Positions 33,960 through 46,609 are shown, counted from the stretch's first letter. The stretch is 64,000 bases of DNA from Bryoerythrophyllum caledonicum (GCA_963971425.1 OZ020517.1:12712501-12776500); one strand, 5' to 3'. Notes: generated by a model from the sequence alone, not told the origin. Numbers and translations: made by a program.

Positions 33960-34500
33960 AGCGGGTTGAGTTTCTATGGTGGAATGTGTGGTTCCAATAC
34001 ATGTTGATTATTTTCTACTCTTCTTTTGTGTACTAGTATAGACATAGCATGGTGAATGGCAATGGGATTGATATTCTTGAAGGTGTTTTGAATGGCAATG
34101 TAGCATTGAATCAATTGGGAACTTGGACAAAAGTTGATTTGGAGCATTGTCCATTTTTGGGTTTATGTATTGGTATGGCATGCCTTTAACACATAAAATA
34201 TTGGGTTTGAATTTAACATTACAATGGCATCTTCATTGTCCACATGCACAAGGTAAAAGCTAGTTGGATATTGCATTAACTAGAGGATCATTATAGATGG
34301 TCTCAACATTCATGAGGGTATAGCATATGGATTTTTTTGAAGAAATTAGTAGATTTTTAAATTCCCATGCCAATACAAATGCGTCTTTTGGTGGTTAGAG
34401 CATATATGTTGTTGTATGCATTTTGACGAGCACATATAGCCATGTGTTTGATTCAAAAGAGTTGTACATAGGGCATGTGATGGATGGATATCTTTCTCCA
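33960..34500 (-). mobile_element. Third copy of the non-LTR family, 3' part
   Basis: It follows 10240-10930 base for base in broad outline: AGTATAGACATAGCATGGTG matches 10310, TAACATTACAATGG matches 10658, and CACATGCACAAGGTAAAAGC matches 10691. A 28-bp direct repeat (TTGAATCAATTGGGAACTTG...) at 34108 and 34698 brackets part of it. It has no coding frame. Confidence 0.6.
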
Positions 34501-36130
34501 CCACAAGACTCCCAAATTATAGATAGCACCTATCTTAAAGCATCTATCTAATAACATCCATCTTTAAGCATGGATGTTAACCCTTAAATATATATTTAAA
34601 AACTTGACTAGTCAATCCAAGGTATCCCATGAACATTGGTACAATCAATCACAAACATAAAAGCACAATCAATTGCAGCAAAGAAAACAAACAAACATTG
34701 AATCAATTGGGAACTTGGACAAAAATTGAATAATGCTCCAAATCTTTCATATACACATTACAAAAAAATAAATTATATACATATATAAATAACAATAAAC
34801 AATTTGTCATGTGTCCGTCCGATACATCCGCTAGTTCTGAAACAAAAAGATTTCATCCGTCAATTCTTGGCACAATTTTGGATGACAAAGCCTTTTAGAG
34901 GAATCACTTTGTTCTTTGGATGTGCCCTTTAAAAGAATCCTCCATAGTGCGCTTTGAAAGGATCCTCCATAGTGCCCTTTAGAGGAGTCCTTTGAATGTG
35001 CTCTTTAAAAAAATCCTTCATATGTGCCCTTTAAAAGAATCCTTCATATGTGCCCTTTAAAAGAATCCTTCATATGAGCCCTTTGGAAGAGTCCTTTTAA
35101 TGTACCCTTTCTTTAGAATTTGGATATGGATTTAATTTTTATTAAGTTCTAAAACACTATTATGCACCAATTATAAAAAAAAAGCCCTACACATACAATT
35201 CAAAAATAATGATTTCTACATATTCAATACATATTGAAACTACGGAGTATATGAAGTAAATGATGGAGTATCTAAAGTAAATAAAATATATATAGTATAT
35301 AACAAATACACCCATGATGCTTCTCCGCAATCTGTATGCATCATATGGATTATATAATGGCACCAAATTAATTGTACATTCGTGCTCGGCACAAGTGATT
35401 CAAGTGAAAGTCTTAACAAGCGATTGTGCAGTGTACGTTGCATTGATTCACAAATCATTCCTTTGATTACAGAGAGTGTTGGCTTCCTTTCCTAGTATGT
35501 TGTAGGTAGATTTCCAATCCAAAATTTACCGTTTTAATCTATGTACTGTACATTAGTTTAACTCGAGATTGTCCTTGGCCCATCGGTTACGATAGGAGTT
35601 CCACTAGTATATATATATTCATTTGATATGAATGAGTGCACTAGATGACCTTTGCTATGTTACATTGATAATTCCCTATTTTGATTAGGGTAGGACAACT
35701 CAAAACCAATCCAATACGCTCCCTTTTATAACCTTTATAGATTTCAACCAAGAAATGTAGCCCGTCATCATATCACTTATAAATTCATTAGTCAATGCAT
35801 GAGTCATTAAAAGCAAATTACATTTCCTCTTCTGAAATCTAGCAAGGGTATAGAAGGAAGCAAGCAAGGGTATAGAAGGAAGCAATATTGGATCGGCGGT
35901 CATTTTGGACAGTCTTACCTTACCACAATTGTGCAAGGCTTATGAACAAACAAAGACTCCAAGAACCCACCCCTCAAATTGCCAAAGTTATATAAGGATT
36001 GATGGATTGGCTAAATGAATATACAAATATAGTCGACAAATTATAGGGATCGAAAGAGACCTCTCAAGATAGGTAGCACTACTACTAGACTACTAGAACT
36101 TAGATAGCACATCCATTGTGGATTCATCAT
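34501..36130. other. Intergenic, AT-rich, with minisatellites
   Basis: No gene found. It holds the ~28-bp repeat at 34905-35110 and a 23-bp unit repeated twice near 35841-35884 (AGCAAGGGTATAGAAGGAAG). Nothing else can be supported. Confidence 0.5.
34905..35110. repeat. ~28-bp minisatellite, about seven degenerate copies
   Basis: The unit is close to ATGTGCCCTTTAAAAGAATC plus CTTCAT and occurs in a row with substitutions; three consecutive copies near 35010-35070 are almost identical. A related stretch in reverse orientation may occur near 22145. Confidence 0.8.
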
Positions 36131-36205
36131 TCACGATGCCTTTCCTTGGTTCCTTGGAGTGCTGTAAGCAAGTTCAACAAGTCTAACCCCTTTAATTATC
36201 AATGA
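36131..36205 (-). pseudogene. Partial duplicate of the 3' end of the DJC76-like gene
   Basis: 36137-36200 repeats 36309-36362 with changes (CTTGGTTCCTTGGA(G/A)TGCT then TAAGCA). Translated on the minus strand it gives AYSTPRNQ where the gene has AYSIPRNQ. Only the last ~20 codons are duplicated, 170 bp downstream of the real stop. Confidence 0.6.
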
Positions 36206-36302
36206 AGTAATGGTCATAATGGTGCATGTTATTCTTCTTCTCTTCTCTTCTATGGATATGGAGGTGGTGCTATACCACCAAGGCCTAGATATAGCACACC
36301 CA

Positions 36303-39300
36303 TCACCGGGCCTCTTGGTTCCTTGGAATGCTATAAGCAGAGTACGACGCGTCCCGCCCCTTGACAACCTCCTTCAAGAGCTTCAGAATGCGGCCCTCAC
36401 CTGGCAACGCGCGGGTGTCCGTGACGCCTTCACGCCGCACCACCACCACAAACTCTGCATCCACATCAGTAATGAAAGCATCGCCCAACGCCGCATTCTC
36501 CACATTCACCGTGTCCGCCTTTTGCTCCACCGTGGCCACCAAGGCCCCCACCGAGGCTAGCACGCCATTGGCAGTCGTGACAAGCGTGAGGCGCATCCCG
36601 TTGGGCAGCGGGTCGGTCCGAAACGGCATCGGGAGGGGCACCTCGCTCGACGACGCAAATGTTGTGGCCCAGTCTTGAATCAACGACACAACCTGGTTTG
36701 AGAGGGAAGACAATAATCAAAATAAAAGAAAACAAAATGATTCACAGAAAAACTATGCTATTTGTAAAGTGAGATTAAATGCCAAGAGTTTTGACCTCTT
36801 TTCTTATTTTGTTTGTTGGAATTAGTCCTAAATAATTCTGAATTTCTATTTAGTGGAAAAATGTGGAAAAATGTGGTTAACCCTTGAATGTTAGTCAAGA
36901 AACATATACATAGGCACATGTTTCCCTCTCTAGAATACAAAAAAATATATTCAAATTTAGCAAGACTTACACCTTTGGATTGACAATTCTTAACCAACAC
37001 TTTCATTCAGAGGTCATTTCAATACCTAAACCTTATCATGTTCAAATACAACACCATTCATGTCAAATATTATGACTACCAATAGCACCTTCTCACGTTT
37101 GAGGGTTAAGATTCATGATACAACATGACCTCTCCTTCATTCTCAAAGGCAACTAAAACTACTTCAAACTTGAGTTTGGATACCACCAAGCTCTTCTTGA
37201 ATAATAAGGATTTTACTTGACAGACCACAGAGGTCTTTCACTAATCAAAGAGCTATTGGGAGGGGATAAATAAATAGTAGGATTATAATAGAAAAGGGGT
37301 ATCTTGATGAAACTTTGGGTTACTGTACAATGAACTCCATTAGAGGAAATTTTTGTATCACCTTGAGTAATGATCTCCCTCACTATAAACCCTTCTTCTT
37401 AATTAGCACTTTATTCTTGGAGACGAACAACGAGTATAACAACAGTGACTATCTCTGATATAGATTAGATTGCCGTTATTTGGTGTACAGTCATCTCATA
37501 CCAGCTTTCTAGTAGCGTGGATACACAACACATAGGATTGAAGTAACAGTACCTTAGAAACGTCTGATGGAGGAATAGGGATAGTGAGAAGCTCCGCTGT
37601 GGAGGAACGACCAAATAGGTTTGTCCAAGGCCACTCAAAATCCTCCGCCTTGAACTCTTGACTTGAGGTGGATGTCTCTTGCTCCCACGGCATGGACCGA
37701 GCACTCCACGACCAAAACCTCCAAAACGCTCCTGCCTTCATCCTGAACTCTGCCTCCATGCGGGCTTTCTTCTGCGCCGGCGTTTCCTGTGCTACAGGCC
37801 CTGTCCAATCCAAGAGAAAAATGCTTCAGAAAAAAGGATGACAAAACAGAAAATCTGCTTCTTATTGCAGAAGAACGGTAGTACAGAAAAGACTAAAGTT
37901 TTTTTTGTATTTTTAACACAACTATGTGCTATTGGAGACGGAAGAGCTTGGTGGTCTCTCGATTAGAGAAGAGCTTGGTGGTTTCTAAACTGAAGTTAGA
38001 AGTAGTTTTAGCAGCAAGGAGAGATCATGTTGAACCATGAAGCTGAGCTCCTCCGTGAGTTGATTAATAAAATTTAGAACTATTCAGAGCCGGTAATAAT
38101 TATTTAAAGTAAAAAGGCTGTCAAACTTATTCATGGTCTCTTTGCCTCACTTTACATGTAAAACTGTCAATAAGATGGGTGCGAGATGACGGCAATTTAT
38201 ATCAAAGTTAGTATACTTGTTAGTCAGTCTCATGCCATCTTTCCAGTAGTGTATCTTGTGATGTTTGTTGCCTTCTTCTTCTATTTTAAGACTTTTTGTT
38301 TTTGATGAGAAATGGAAGAGGCCAGTACCGGTGGCGCGTGTTTTCTTATCCTCCATCTGGCGCTTGAATGTGCGCGCCGCCATGAAAACGTTCTTGGGGC
38401 GATCCCATCCACCTCCATACACGCCGTCGCCTTGCTTCTGCTGGGGGCGAATAAGATACTCCAATACCGCTAAATCTTCTCGCTCCACGTAATGAATGCA
38501 GTTCACCGGACATAATTCAATGGCTTGCTGCATATAAACACAGGGTGAGAAAAACTTACAACTTAGAAAAATAAGTACTAAAAACAATAGGAGCTTTTAG
38601 CATGAGTTTTGAGAAAGAGAGGGTCTTGCAAGGTTTCTCTTACTTGCAGGGTATATTCAAGGATCAGAACTTGCAAGTAAGAAGTAGTGGAGAGTTGTTT
38701 GTTTGTCTCACATGACATGTTCCAATGCAAAACAATCATGTGAAACATACACCATCCTCATAATCAGAGTGTGCTAACAGAATGAGACATACTAACAGAC
38801 TATTTGGATCCCATCCTTCTTTTTCCAAACCTTTTCCATGACATGTGCATTACGAGACTAACGTAAATCCATTAGAGAATTAGGAAGAGGAAATTTAGAG
38901 CCTGACCTTAATCAGAGGTTCAGGATCCCCCCATTGTCTCGTCACACGAGCCGTACCCTCGGCATCATCCATGGTGAAGGTTTTACAAGCTGCGTGGGCA
39001 CATTCTCGGCAACCTGCATGCCACAAATTGGAAATTCTGTAACATATTTAAGTAGAAACGGCACTTCAAATCTCTGATAAAAAAAACAACAAACCTCCTC
39101 TGCATATAAACTACCCTCTTTTGATGCCCCCTCCTTTTATTTCAATCCGACTATTTCCTAATAGCTACTAGATAAGGTGGTCTCACAACTAAAATCCTTT
39201 AACTCAGTCAGTAGAAGAGCCTGGTGATCTCTAAACTCAAGTTAGAACTACTTTTAGCTCCCTTTGGGAAGGAAGTAGGAGAGGTCATGTTGTACCATGA

Positions 39301-41282
39301 AATTAAGCCACCATTTTCCCCTTCGAACTGATTATTACTATTTCGGGCTAATTTTAAATTGAGAAAAGAGCCCAAAAGGCTTGTAAATTTTGCCTCACTT
39401 TACCAATAACTCTATTTTATACAATCTATAGTCTATTTATCAAGTATCAGTGTTTGTAGAACAAAGATACAAGGTAAAGAGCCCATAACTCATTCACACC
39501 GATCAATAAAGATTGGAGTTCCTCTTCTTATACAATCTCGCCACGCACTTACGGGTTAAGGCTAAGGTAACAATACTATAACAGTTCTACTGTCAAACAG
39601 ATGAGAATGCAAGGAAGAGAGTTCGATCTTACCAATACAGACGTTTTCATCCACGAAGATTCCTTGAGGGCGGTCCGGGCCTGTCCACTGGCTGAAGGGC
39701 GACCCAGAGAACGCGGTATGCCCAGCTGCTCGCATGGCAGATTTGTGAGAGTGCGCTTCGTTGTACGTTTCTCGAAGACTGTCATCCATGAGCGTCGCGT
39801 ATGCTTCGTTCAATAACAATGTCATTGCGAGACCCTGAACGCAACACGAGGGTAAGAGGAAAGAATCCCAGTCGAAGGTCGTTCAGTTGACATCACATCT
39901 GGCACTTTGAAGTTACTTGTGAAGTCACTCTAAATAGTTCCTAGATCAATAGAAGAGCTTGATGGTCTTTGAAAGAGCTTGATAATCCCTAAAGACAAGT
40001 TAGAAGTAGTTTTAACCATTTTCAAAAGTGGAGAGAAAGTTTGCATGAGATATCGTGGATATTCAAACTATTTCTAACGCCAGGTTAAAGTTCGAAGAGT
40101 TTGACCTTTTTCCTCATATTTATTCATTAAAACAGCCCTAAATAGTTACAATCAGCTCAAAGAGGAAATGGTAGCTACGATTCATGGTACAACATGATCT
40201 CTCATTCTTCCTTCCCAAAGGTGGAGAAAACTGGATCTAACTTGATTTTAGAGACCACCAAGCTCTTTCATACCTGCTTGAAGGATTCTAGTTGCGAGAT
40301 TACCCAGCTCTTCTACATCTAATGCTGTTAAAAGTGAAAAAATAACAGTATTTCAAAAAGAGGGGGTTACCTTGCTGGGTGATTTATCAATAACTATAAT
40401 TGCTGCCAAGTTTTCCTCTTTTGAGTCGATTTTAGATATTGGGAATTATTTAGAACTGATTTTGATTACTTACAGAGGGGGTATCCTTGATCAAACTTCG
40501 GGTGGCTTTACAAAGAACTCTAGTATGAAACTTTAACCGTGACAATTCAAGCAAAGAAGAAACATTGATGTTTTTACTTTCAGTGGGTTCAAAGACAAGC
40601 GTTGAGTAACAAACTTGTTCACCAGCAACGTCTGGATGATGCTTCTTTTGTAGTGATCTGTACGCCTTGCGAATCTCCACAGGCGAGGAGTTCACCGACA
40701 CACCGAGCACGTCGTAATAGTCTCGCATTTCCCCACTTGAAGCGCCTGCATCCAAAAAAGTACAGCATTGATGAAGATCCAAAACATGTACGCAATCAGA
40801 GGGCAACATCCCCATGTTACATAACATTCGGAAAGAGCCATGGGCTTCTGAATACCATTCATCGTGTTGCTCCTGCTCCGATTGCTTGTAGCACACCTAA
40901 CAAGCAGGTCTCCTCTCCTAAACCTGCAAAATCGTCAGAATGGGAACCAAAAGCTGAAGACGTGATCTAAGCAAAAAAAAAAAGGCTGGGTGTAACAGGG
41001 ATGTTCGCAAAGTGGTTGTGAGTTTGTGGCATTTGTTGATCCTGATAGGGTAAGAGTACAAAATAAACAAGGCACTATCAACATCTATGGTAGCTATGAT
41101 GGTCCTTGAATAGTATAATTTGTTGTGTATTTGCAACTCACGGCTCTTGCCCTAACTCCCCAGTACCTGTGCTTGCCAGCCACAAGGGCACCACCACACA
41201 GCCCCACTGAAGAAGACTTCCCAGGTGATGGTAAGAGAGCAGGCAACACAATGCCCATCGTGTGCCTCACCGCCGCATCCAT
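36303..41282 (-). CDS. DJC76-like: Plastid J-domain/ferredoxin protein, DJC76-like, seven coding exons
   Basis: Coding exons (minus strand order) are 41282-41138, 40745-40615, 39834-39633, 39013-38907, 38527-38329, 37800-37553 and 36692-36303. All phases agree and give 473 codons plus stop, close to the ~465 residues of Arabidopsis DJC76. Residues 1-48 look like a plastid transit peptide. Residues 57-124 are a J domain ([11 protein letters not shown] at 85-87), which stimulates Hsp70. Residues 150-215 are a bacterial-type ferredoxin domain with C158xxC161xxC164 and C201-P, suited to a [4Fe-4S] cluster. The C-terminal half (263-473) is conserved-looking but of unknown role. In plants these J-ferredoxin proteins sit in the chloroplast and are linked to thylakoid protein assembly. 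Introns are GT-AG; the first donor (GTGA|GTTGCA, chosen to keep the frame) is weak, and GCC|GTGAGT four bases earlier would shift the frame. Introns 2, 3, 5 and 6 share a repeat. Confidence 0.9.
36877..37109. mobile_element. MITE copy inside intron 6 of the DJC76-like gene
   Basis: 233 bp, the same family as 28403-28634: TTAACCCTTGAATGTTAGTC at one end, GTTTGAGGGTTAA at the other. It sits within the intron between exons 6 and 7 and is directly followed by a copy of the intronic repeat described at 37110. Confidence 0.75.
37110..40280. repeat. Intronic repeat family, five copies in one gene
   Basis: Copies lie at about 37110-37205 (inverted), 37935-38158, 39205-39402, 39945-40070 and 40165-40275 (inverted). 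The shared core is GAAGAGCTTGGTGGTCTCTA, then AAGTTAGAAGTAGTTTTAG, a purine-rich patch, then GATCATGTTGTACCATGAA. Two copies continue into AAAAGGCT...TGCCTCACTTTAC. Every copy is inside an intron (introns 6, 5, 3 and two in intron 2); I found none elsewhere in the window. Identity by eye is about 70-85%. Confidence 0.75.
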
Positions 41283-41292
41283 CGCTCGCGTT

Positions 41293-42080
41293 TATAGTCT
41301 GAAGGAAGTCAAGCGAAAATGGCTTCTCTTCAAAACAGCATTCTGCCACTGACCTAATTACCAGAATTACAATAAGGGCAACATACAGCAAGCGACCTTG
41401 AGAATATCTTCAGCTCATGCTTCAAACAGCTACACCAAAAGGAGTCGAAAACCGGATTACCGACAACCTGAAACGCCGAAACTGAGATGGTGAAAATCTA
41501 AATATACCTCAGAAATGTATGAAAATGCTTGTCTGAAATCTGGAACCGAAGAAGAGTACAACACACTGCGAGAAGAACCCAGTGACGCTTCTCAGTTCAA
41601 CTTCACGAGAATACTAAAACCCTGAATCGTCATCAGCTCAAAAAACCTAACCTACGATGCAAATGAAGGAGAAAAAACCCGAGGTAAAAGCTTGGTTTTG
41701 ATGCATTGCCAATTGCGCTAATAACCCCTCTCTGACCAACTTGCATAATTCTTTCTACTAATGTGATGAATCTAACATGCCCAGCTGAGCGAACCTACAA
41801 TCAACCCACTGGTACCAATCGCACTTCGAATCCGCGCCTAGAAATTGACCGAAGAAAGGGAAAATCTGCACCTACCTGAGAGTGACACCCAAGTGAGTGG
41901 AGATGGCGGGCGGCGACGCGAGAAGAGTGTGGAGAAGGAGTGAGGTTGGGATAAGGAGGGAAAGGGGCGAGATTGGGAGGCTGCAGGTAAAGGCGAGGCG
42001 GTCACGCGTGTCGAGAGTCATGGCGACGCACGCCACCTTTGTTTGGGCTCCATCGGTGTAGACTTTCCCGGGCTCCCTCG
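41293..42080 (-). promoter_or_regulatory. 5' leader of the DJC76-like gene with an intron and a possible uORF
   Basis: A pyrimidine-rich leader ends at a strong donor CTCTCAG|GTAGGTG (exon edge 41876), and a matching acceptor TTCCTTCAG lies at 41299, 16 bases before the start codon GCG-ATGG. This makes a 577-bp leader intron. Upstream of the donor an ATG near 42020 opens about 55 codons that, after splicing, end at TAA inside ACTATAAACG, just before the main start. If transcription begins above it this would be an upstream ORF. The MULE end at 42229 is close to the presumed promoter. Confidence 0.6.
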
Positions 42081-42228
42081 ACGCATGCACACGCCACTGC
42101 GCATGCGCACATGAAGGCTGTCCGCTCTTATGACCACCCTCATCTGCTCCCTGGAATTCCGGATTTGGGCCCCGGTGACAATATGAGGTCATGAGAGGGG
42201 CCAATTTTTTTTATTTTTTTTTATAATA

Positions 42229-42510
42229 TAGTGGGATAGCCATAGTGGCCACTGAGGCCAGGGAGCTGTAGCACTTTCGGCTTTCTCCTAAAACCATATT
42301 GAACCTAATTTTCTCCATAAATATCCATTTTGGAGAAATCATCTATGTAGATATAGAATTATACATCCTTTTTGGCAATAGGATGGAGTCTGGGTTGTTC
42401 ATTAGTGGCAATATGGGGATATGGCAACGGATTTCTGGCTATATAAAATCATAATTTTCCCACTTTGAGGGGGAATATTCCCTTATTAGGGAATTTTTTT
42501 TGCCAATTTG
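42229..42510 (+). repeat. Long terminal repeat of a MULE, left end
   Basis: From TAGTGGGATAGCCATAGTGG to GGGAATTTTTTTTGCCAATT this 280-bp stretch recurs at 50463-50725 (same orientation), 53065-53373 (inverted, reaching the same outer end) and 54597-54845 (inverted, partial). Long terminal inverted repeats of this size are characteristic of Mutator-like elements. It runs straight into transposase sequence. I cannot see a clear 9-11-bp target duplication. Confidence 0.75.
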
Positions 42511-44320
42511 GCCTTGGGCCTTGAATTCAACCTTTAAAACAAACCAATATGACCTCCCACTTTATGCAACGATAGTACCAAATCAAGATGGGAAGGGAGT
42601 TCCAATGTTCTACATGTTATGTTTAAAGGACAGAAAGCAAGAACCGGGGGAAGGGCATGAGGATATCGCATTAGAGTTGGCGCTTACCGTTGTGTTTGCA
42701 TCTATTGGCAAGGTCAGGCCTTCTACAATAATTATTGACAAACACAAAACTTCACTAAACCTTATTCGCAAGGTTGTAAACAATGATGAGCATTGTTGGA
42801 CCATAATAATGAAGAAAGGGTTCAAGTGGGTGGAAAGGTTTTATTATGTCATTTCCACGTGATGAAAGCTTGGAATGAGAATCTTCTCACCGAAGTTTCC
42901 ATCCTTGAGAGAGTCAAATTATGGCGTGCTCTACATGTTTTAATGCATTATCTAGAGGAATCACATTTCAACTTGAATCTTGAAAAGTTTTATGAAGATT
43001 TTGGGCATATCCCGGGTGTGAGAAATTACATTGAAAAAAGTTGGGCTTGAACAAATGTACCATGGAGGGGGTTGTAGCCTCGATTTGGTCGTCTCTTTGC
43101 TTATGTGGGCATAGATACTACGAACCATGTAGATTAAGTATTGGGAGTGGACTAAGTACACTTTACTTAAGAGAAAAGTAAACCGTGCAATCCGGAATCT
43201 TATTGTTGCCATGGTTGGAAGCGTCGTTGATGGAAGCCAAATTGGTGGGCCTACTTTGTTGAATCATTTCCAAACCGTACAACTTATAATTAAGTATATA
43301 AATGTGTTTATTTGAATGCTTATATTTTGTTAATGTTTGCAATGTTGAATTATTGGTTGAAGACAAAGTATCCTTGTTATGTTTCTTACTAACAGAAACT
43401 TCTTATATATTATGTGATTCAGGAAGATATTCACGGAGAGGCAATGACAAGGAACACCAACAGCGGTTAAAGAGAGGAGATCGTATATTTAAGGCTTACA
43501 AAGAGAATCCTGATACAATTCTAGAAGTCGTGAATGTTGAACAGTTGTTATTCTACATGACAAGTGAGTCTTCCCCTCATATCAGATACAGTGTTTCTTT
43601 GAACACTTATTATTGTGATTGTCTTGCTCAACACTCTACTTGCAAGCATATTCTAGGACTTCAACTCATTGTGAAGGAATTTTCCTCTCCTTTACAAACT
43701 TTTGAAGTCAAAGTGGAGACTATGAATGGCATAGATCACCCTAACAATGAGCAATTATCCCCTTTAGGAGAAGAAGCTGTAAATGTGGGTGACTCTAATA
43801 ATGTGTGAAGCTGTAAATGTGGGTAATACAAAAAGAAGTGATTACAATAGAGGTTTGCACGATCTTCTTCGAGAAGCAGACGGATTGATCTCACATGTGA
43901 GATCATCTATGGATGATTATACTTTAGAAGAAGCCGAACAAAAGAGAGATGTACTGCAAAGGTTTGTGACATCTATTTTAGAGCCATTTACAATTCAAAG
44001 ACCCCCTACCATTGATTTCCACGACGTGGTTATATAGCTATCATTCAGGTTAATGTGAAATGCACCAGAATGGGACATGGATAAAGACACAAGACACCGG
44101 AAGATGGCGAAGGTTCTGCTTCACGGCCCCCTACAAAACGTACAGCTCATGTGCTTGTGGCACATTCTAAGCAAGAAAGAACTGTATTTCCTCAAGTTCC
44201 TAAGATGCATTGTCACATCTATATGGTGAATACTATGGTTGAAAAGGGAGATGAGTATGTAGTTTGCAAAAATTGTGAATCTCCCTTGACTTTGGAATAC
44301 ATTTTTATGCTCTCTTAAAG
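42500..44320 (+). pseudogene. Mutator-like (MULE) transposase with SWIM zinc finger, dead
   Basis: Pieces in shifting frames give a MULE DDE core (STFKTNQYDLPLY at 42530, then IIIDKHKTSLNLI at 42725, then LLCHFHVMKAW at 42845), a TTNHVE/KYTLL-like stretch after 43110, and a SWIM finger SVSLNTYYCDCLAQHSTCKH at about 43600. A C-terminal part ends with VVCKNCESPL (44270), a CxxC that may belong to another zinc site. The Asp normally in DSTF is Asn (LNSTF), so the first catalytic residue is lost. There are several frameshifts and stops, and the region before the DDE core is absent, replaced by the terminal repeat. Confidence 0.75.
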
Positions 44321-45480
44321 TTGTACAAAATTTGAAATGATTGAATCTTCTCTTTCTTATGTTGTTTATGAAAACTTAGACCTATTGAGGTTGACTTCAA
44401 CAAGTACAAATGAAAAATGAGGTTATAAACTCATGGCATCATTGCCTCACCTACAAATGGCTTTGTCTATATGAACTAGATTTGTAACACTTAAAACCCA
44501 CATAATGTTTTGTGTAACAAAATAATAATTAACTGATACGAATTATTTAAAACCTAATCCTACGTCGCACCTCAAAACATCCCCACTCAAATCCTTGGAG
44601 TACCCTGATACCAGACTTAATACCTAAAGGACCAAGGCATTTAAGAGGAATCTTTACTCCATAGATTAAAAATTTCCAAGGTAAACTTTTTGAGAATGTA
44701 ACCGTAAGATCTTCTTCTAGTCTTGTAAGAGATGATGTGATAATTTTTTTGTGAATTTTGACCGTACGGATTGAAAGATAATAACATTCTAAGTGCATAA
44801 ATGTTGCTCAGGCTCTTCGATCTCTTTGTCAAGGTGAGTGTCGCTGAGGCGAACATATAATTTGGGCTGACTTCTTTTTCAACATCTAAGCTTGTGACTG
44901 AAGTCGTCTTGTATGGTTCATCCAGTGGCATCGGAGAGCGGCAGAGGTCACTGGATGAACCATACAAGACGGCGTTGTGGATCGGAGAGCGGCAGAGGTC
45001 AGTGTCTTGCATGTTTCCAGGCTTAAACTGTTTGTGTGTTTCGGTGTCGGTAATGCGGTTTCGAAATGACGAGGAGTTGTTACTAGGTGCTCATGTGATG
45101 TTCGTGTGATGTTCAATATTTGAAATTTGCTAGCTGCTTTAGAAGTTCTGGCTCGAGTAATGCGCGAGGTTCTTCTCCTTGACGTCTTCATGAGGTTTTA
45201 TAACATGTGGACCTCTTTAGTTGAGACTCGTTGTGCGTACTGCTAACACATAGCGGCTTCTTTATTGATGATTCGAGGTCTCCGAGGCTTGCTCATCTCG
45301 CAACATCGTGCGAAAACTCATGTCACTCATCTCAATAACACCTCTGTAACACTAATTTGTCTACTCCTTCCGTTTCAGACTGTGTTTCGGGCATGTTTGA
45401 TTTAGGTTAGGTTTCAGGGTGTGCGATTGTCGCGCCTAGTGCCGACGACAAACACACAGTTTGCAATCCCAGCACAAGTC
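44321..45480. other. Intergenic region with a perfect 22-bp inverted repeat
   Basis: No gene is recognised. At 44906-44927 and 44949-44970 stands a perfect inverted repeat (arm GTCTTGTATGGTTCATCCAG plus TG) with a 21-base loop, and the 21-bp unit ATCGGAGAGCGGCAGAGGTC plus A occurs in the loop (44930) and again at 44981. The rest is unassigned and may include the 5' part of the gene that follows. Confidence 0.7.
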
Positions 45481-46609
45481 CACATTTTTTGACTCTCACG
45501 TTTAAGCTAAATTATCTGTTTGTGGACAAGCAGCTGAATCTGGTTTGTTTTGTATCTCTTGTGCAGGTCTTCTGGAATTGGCGAGTGTCTGTTGCCTGCT
45601 TGGGTGCCCTCCAATTGCTCCTGGGTTACCTCCTTGCAGCAGTGACAAAACGACGAATCGCTCCAGTAGCTCCGCCGAAGAAATGCTGCAAGATCTGGAG
45701 TTTCCACCGCAGCCACAAACAAGTAAGCGACAGTACAGGATGACCAGGCCCTGTTCTATTATTCATTTCTGAGATCGAATTGCTGGAGGCGTTGTGAGTG
45801 ATTGGTTGATTGTTGTGAGTGATTGGTTGATGTGCTTGTTACTGCAGATTGGTGGTCTAGTCTGTAAAGTTGCAGAACTGGTGCATGTCAAGGTTACTGG
45901 CAGTTGGGTGGCTTTGAGTTGAGTGCAACATGAAGCAGAAGCAGTATTGTGAACCGTCTTAGATACTGTACCCATTGATTGCAGTTCTGCTTTTGTTTCA
46001 GGGTACCTAGAAGCTTGCAGCGAGATTGCATCTGTGACGAACGAAAAGCAGGAAATCATTCGGCGTCTCTTTGTCTGGCAACCACATTCGACATGGATTC
46101 AGAGACAAATGGCATATTTCGGAGCAATTCGAAGTGTGTTGATTTGAATCAATCTGTGCATTCCTTGAAAGTCAGCTACATGACGACTCCGCTGAGCTCT
46201 GTGGCCTCTTCCTATAGGGCGCGACAAAGGAAGCGTGGACTTTTGAAACACGACTACCTGTTTATTGAGTATACAGTCTACCCTCTTTAAATGATACCTC
46301 GATAAGTGTTATTCCTCGTAAGTGTTACGAAAAAATCTCGCTCCCGAAAAATTACGAAAAATTAACACTACTAAGTGTTATGTGTTAAGTGTTAACACAT
46401 TCTCCGCTCCCTCCTTTGTTAATTTCACCTCGATAAGTGTTATTTTTGAGAAAAACGACATTATACATCTAATACATCGAGGCCATATTTATTTACACAC
46501 TTTTATCTATAATCCCATAACTTTTGTACTTAACTTGTTGCATTTTCTATTGAAAAATGAAGTGGATATGGAGTTTAGGGTCTCTTTGGTTGAATGTCAT
46601 TTAGTGTTT

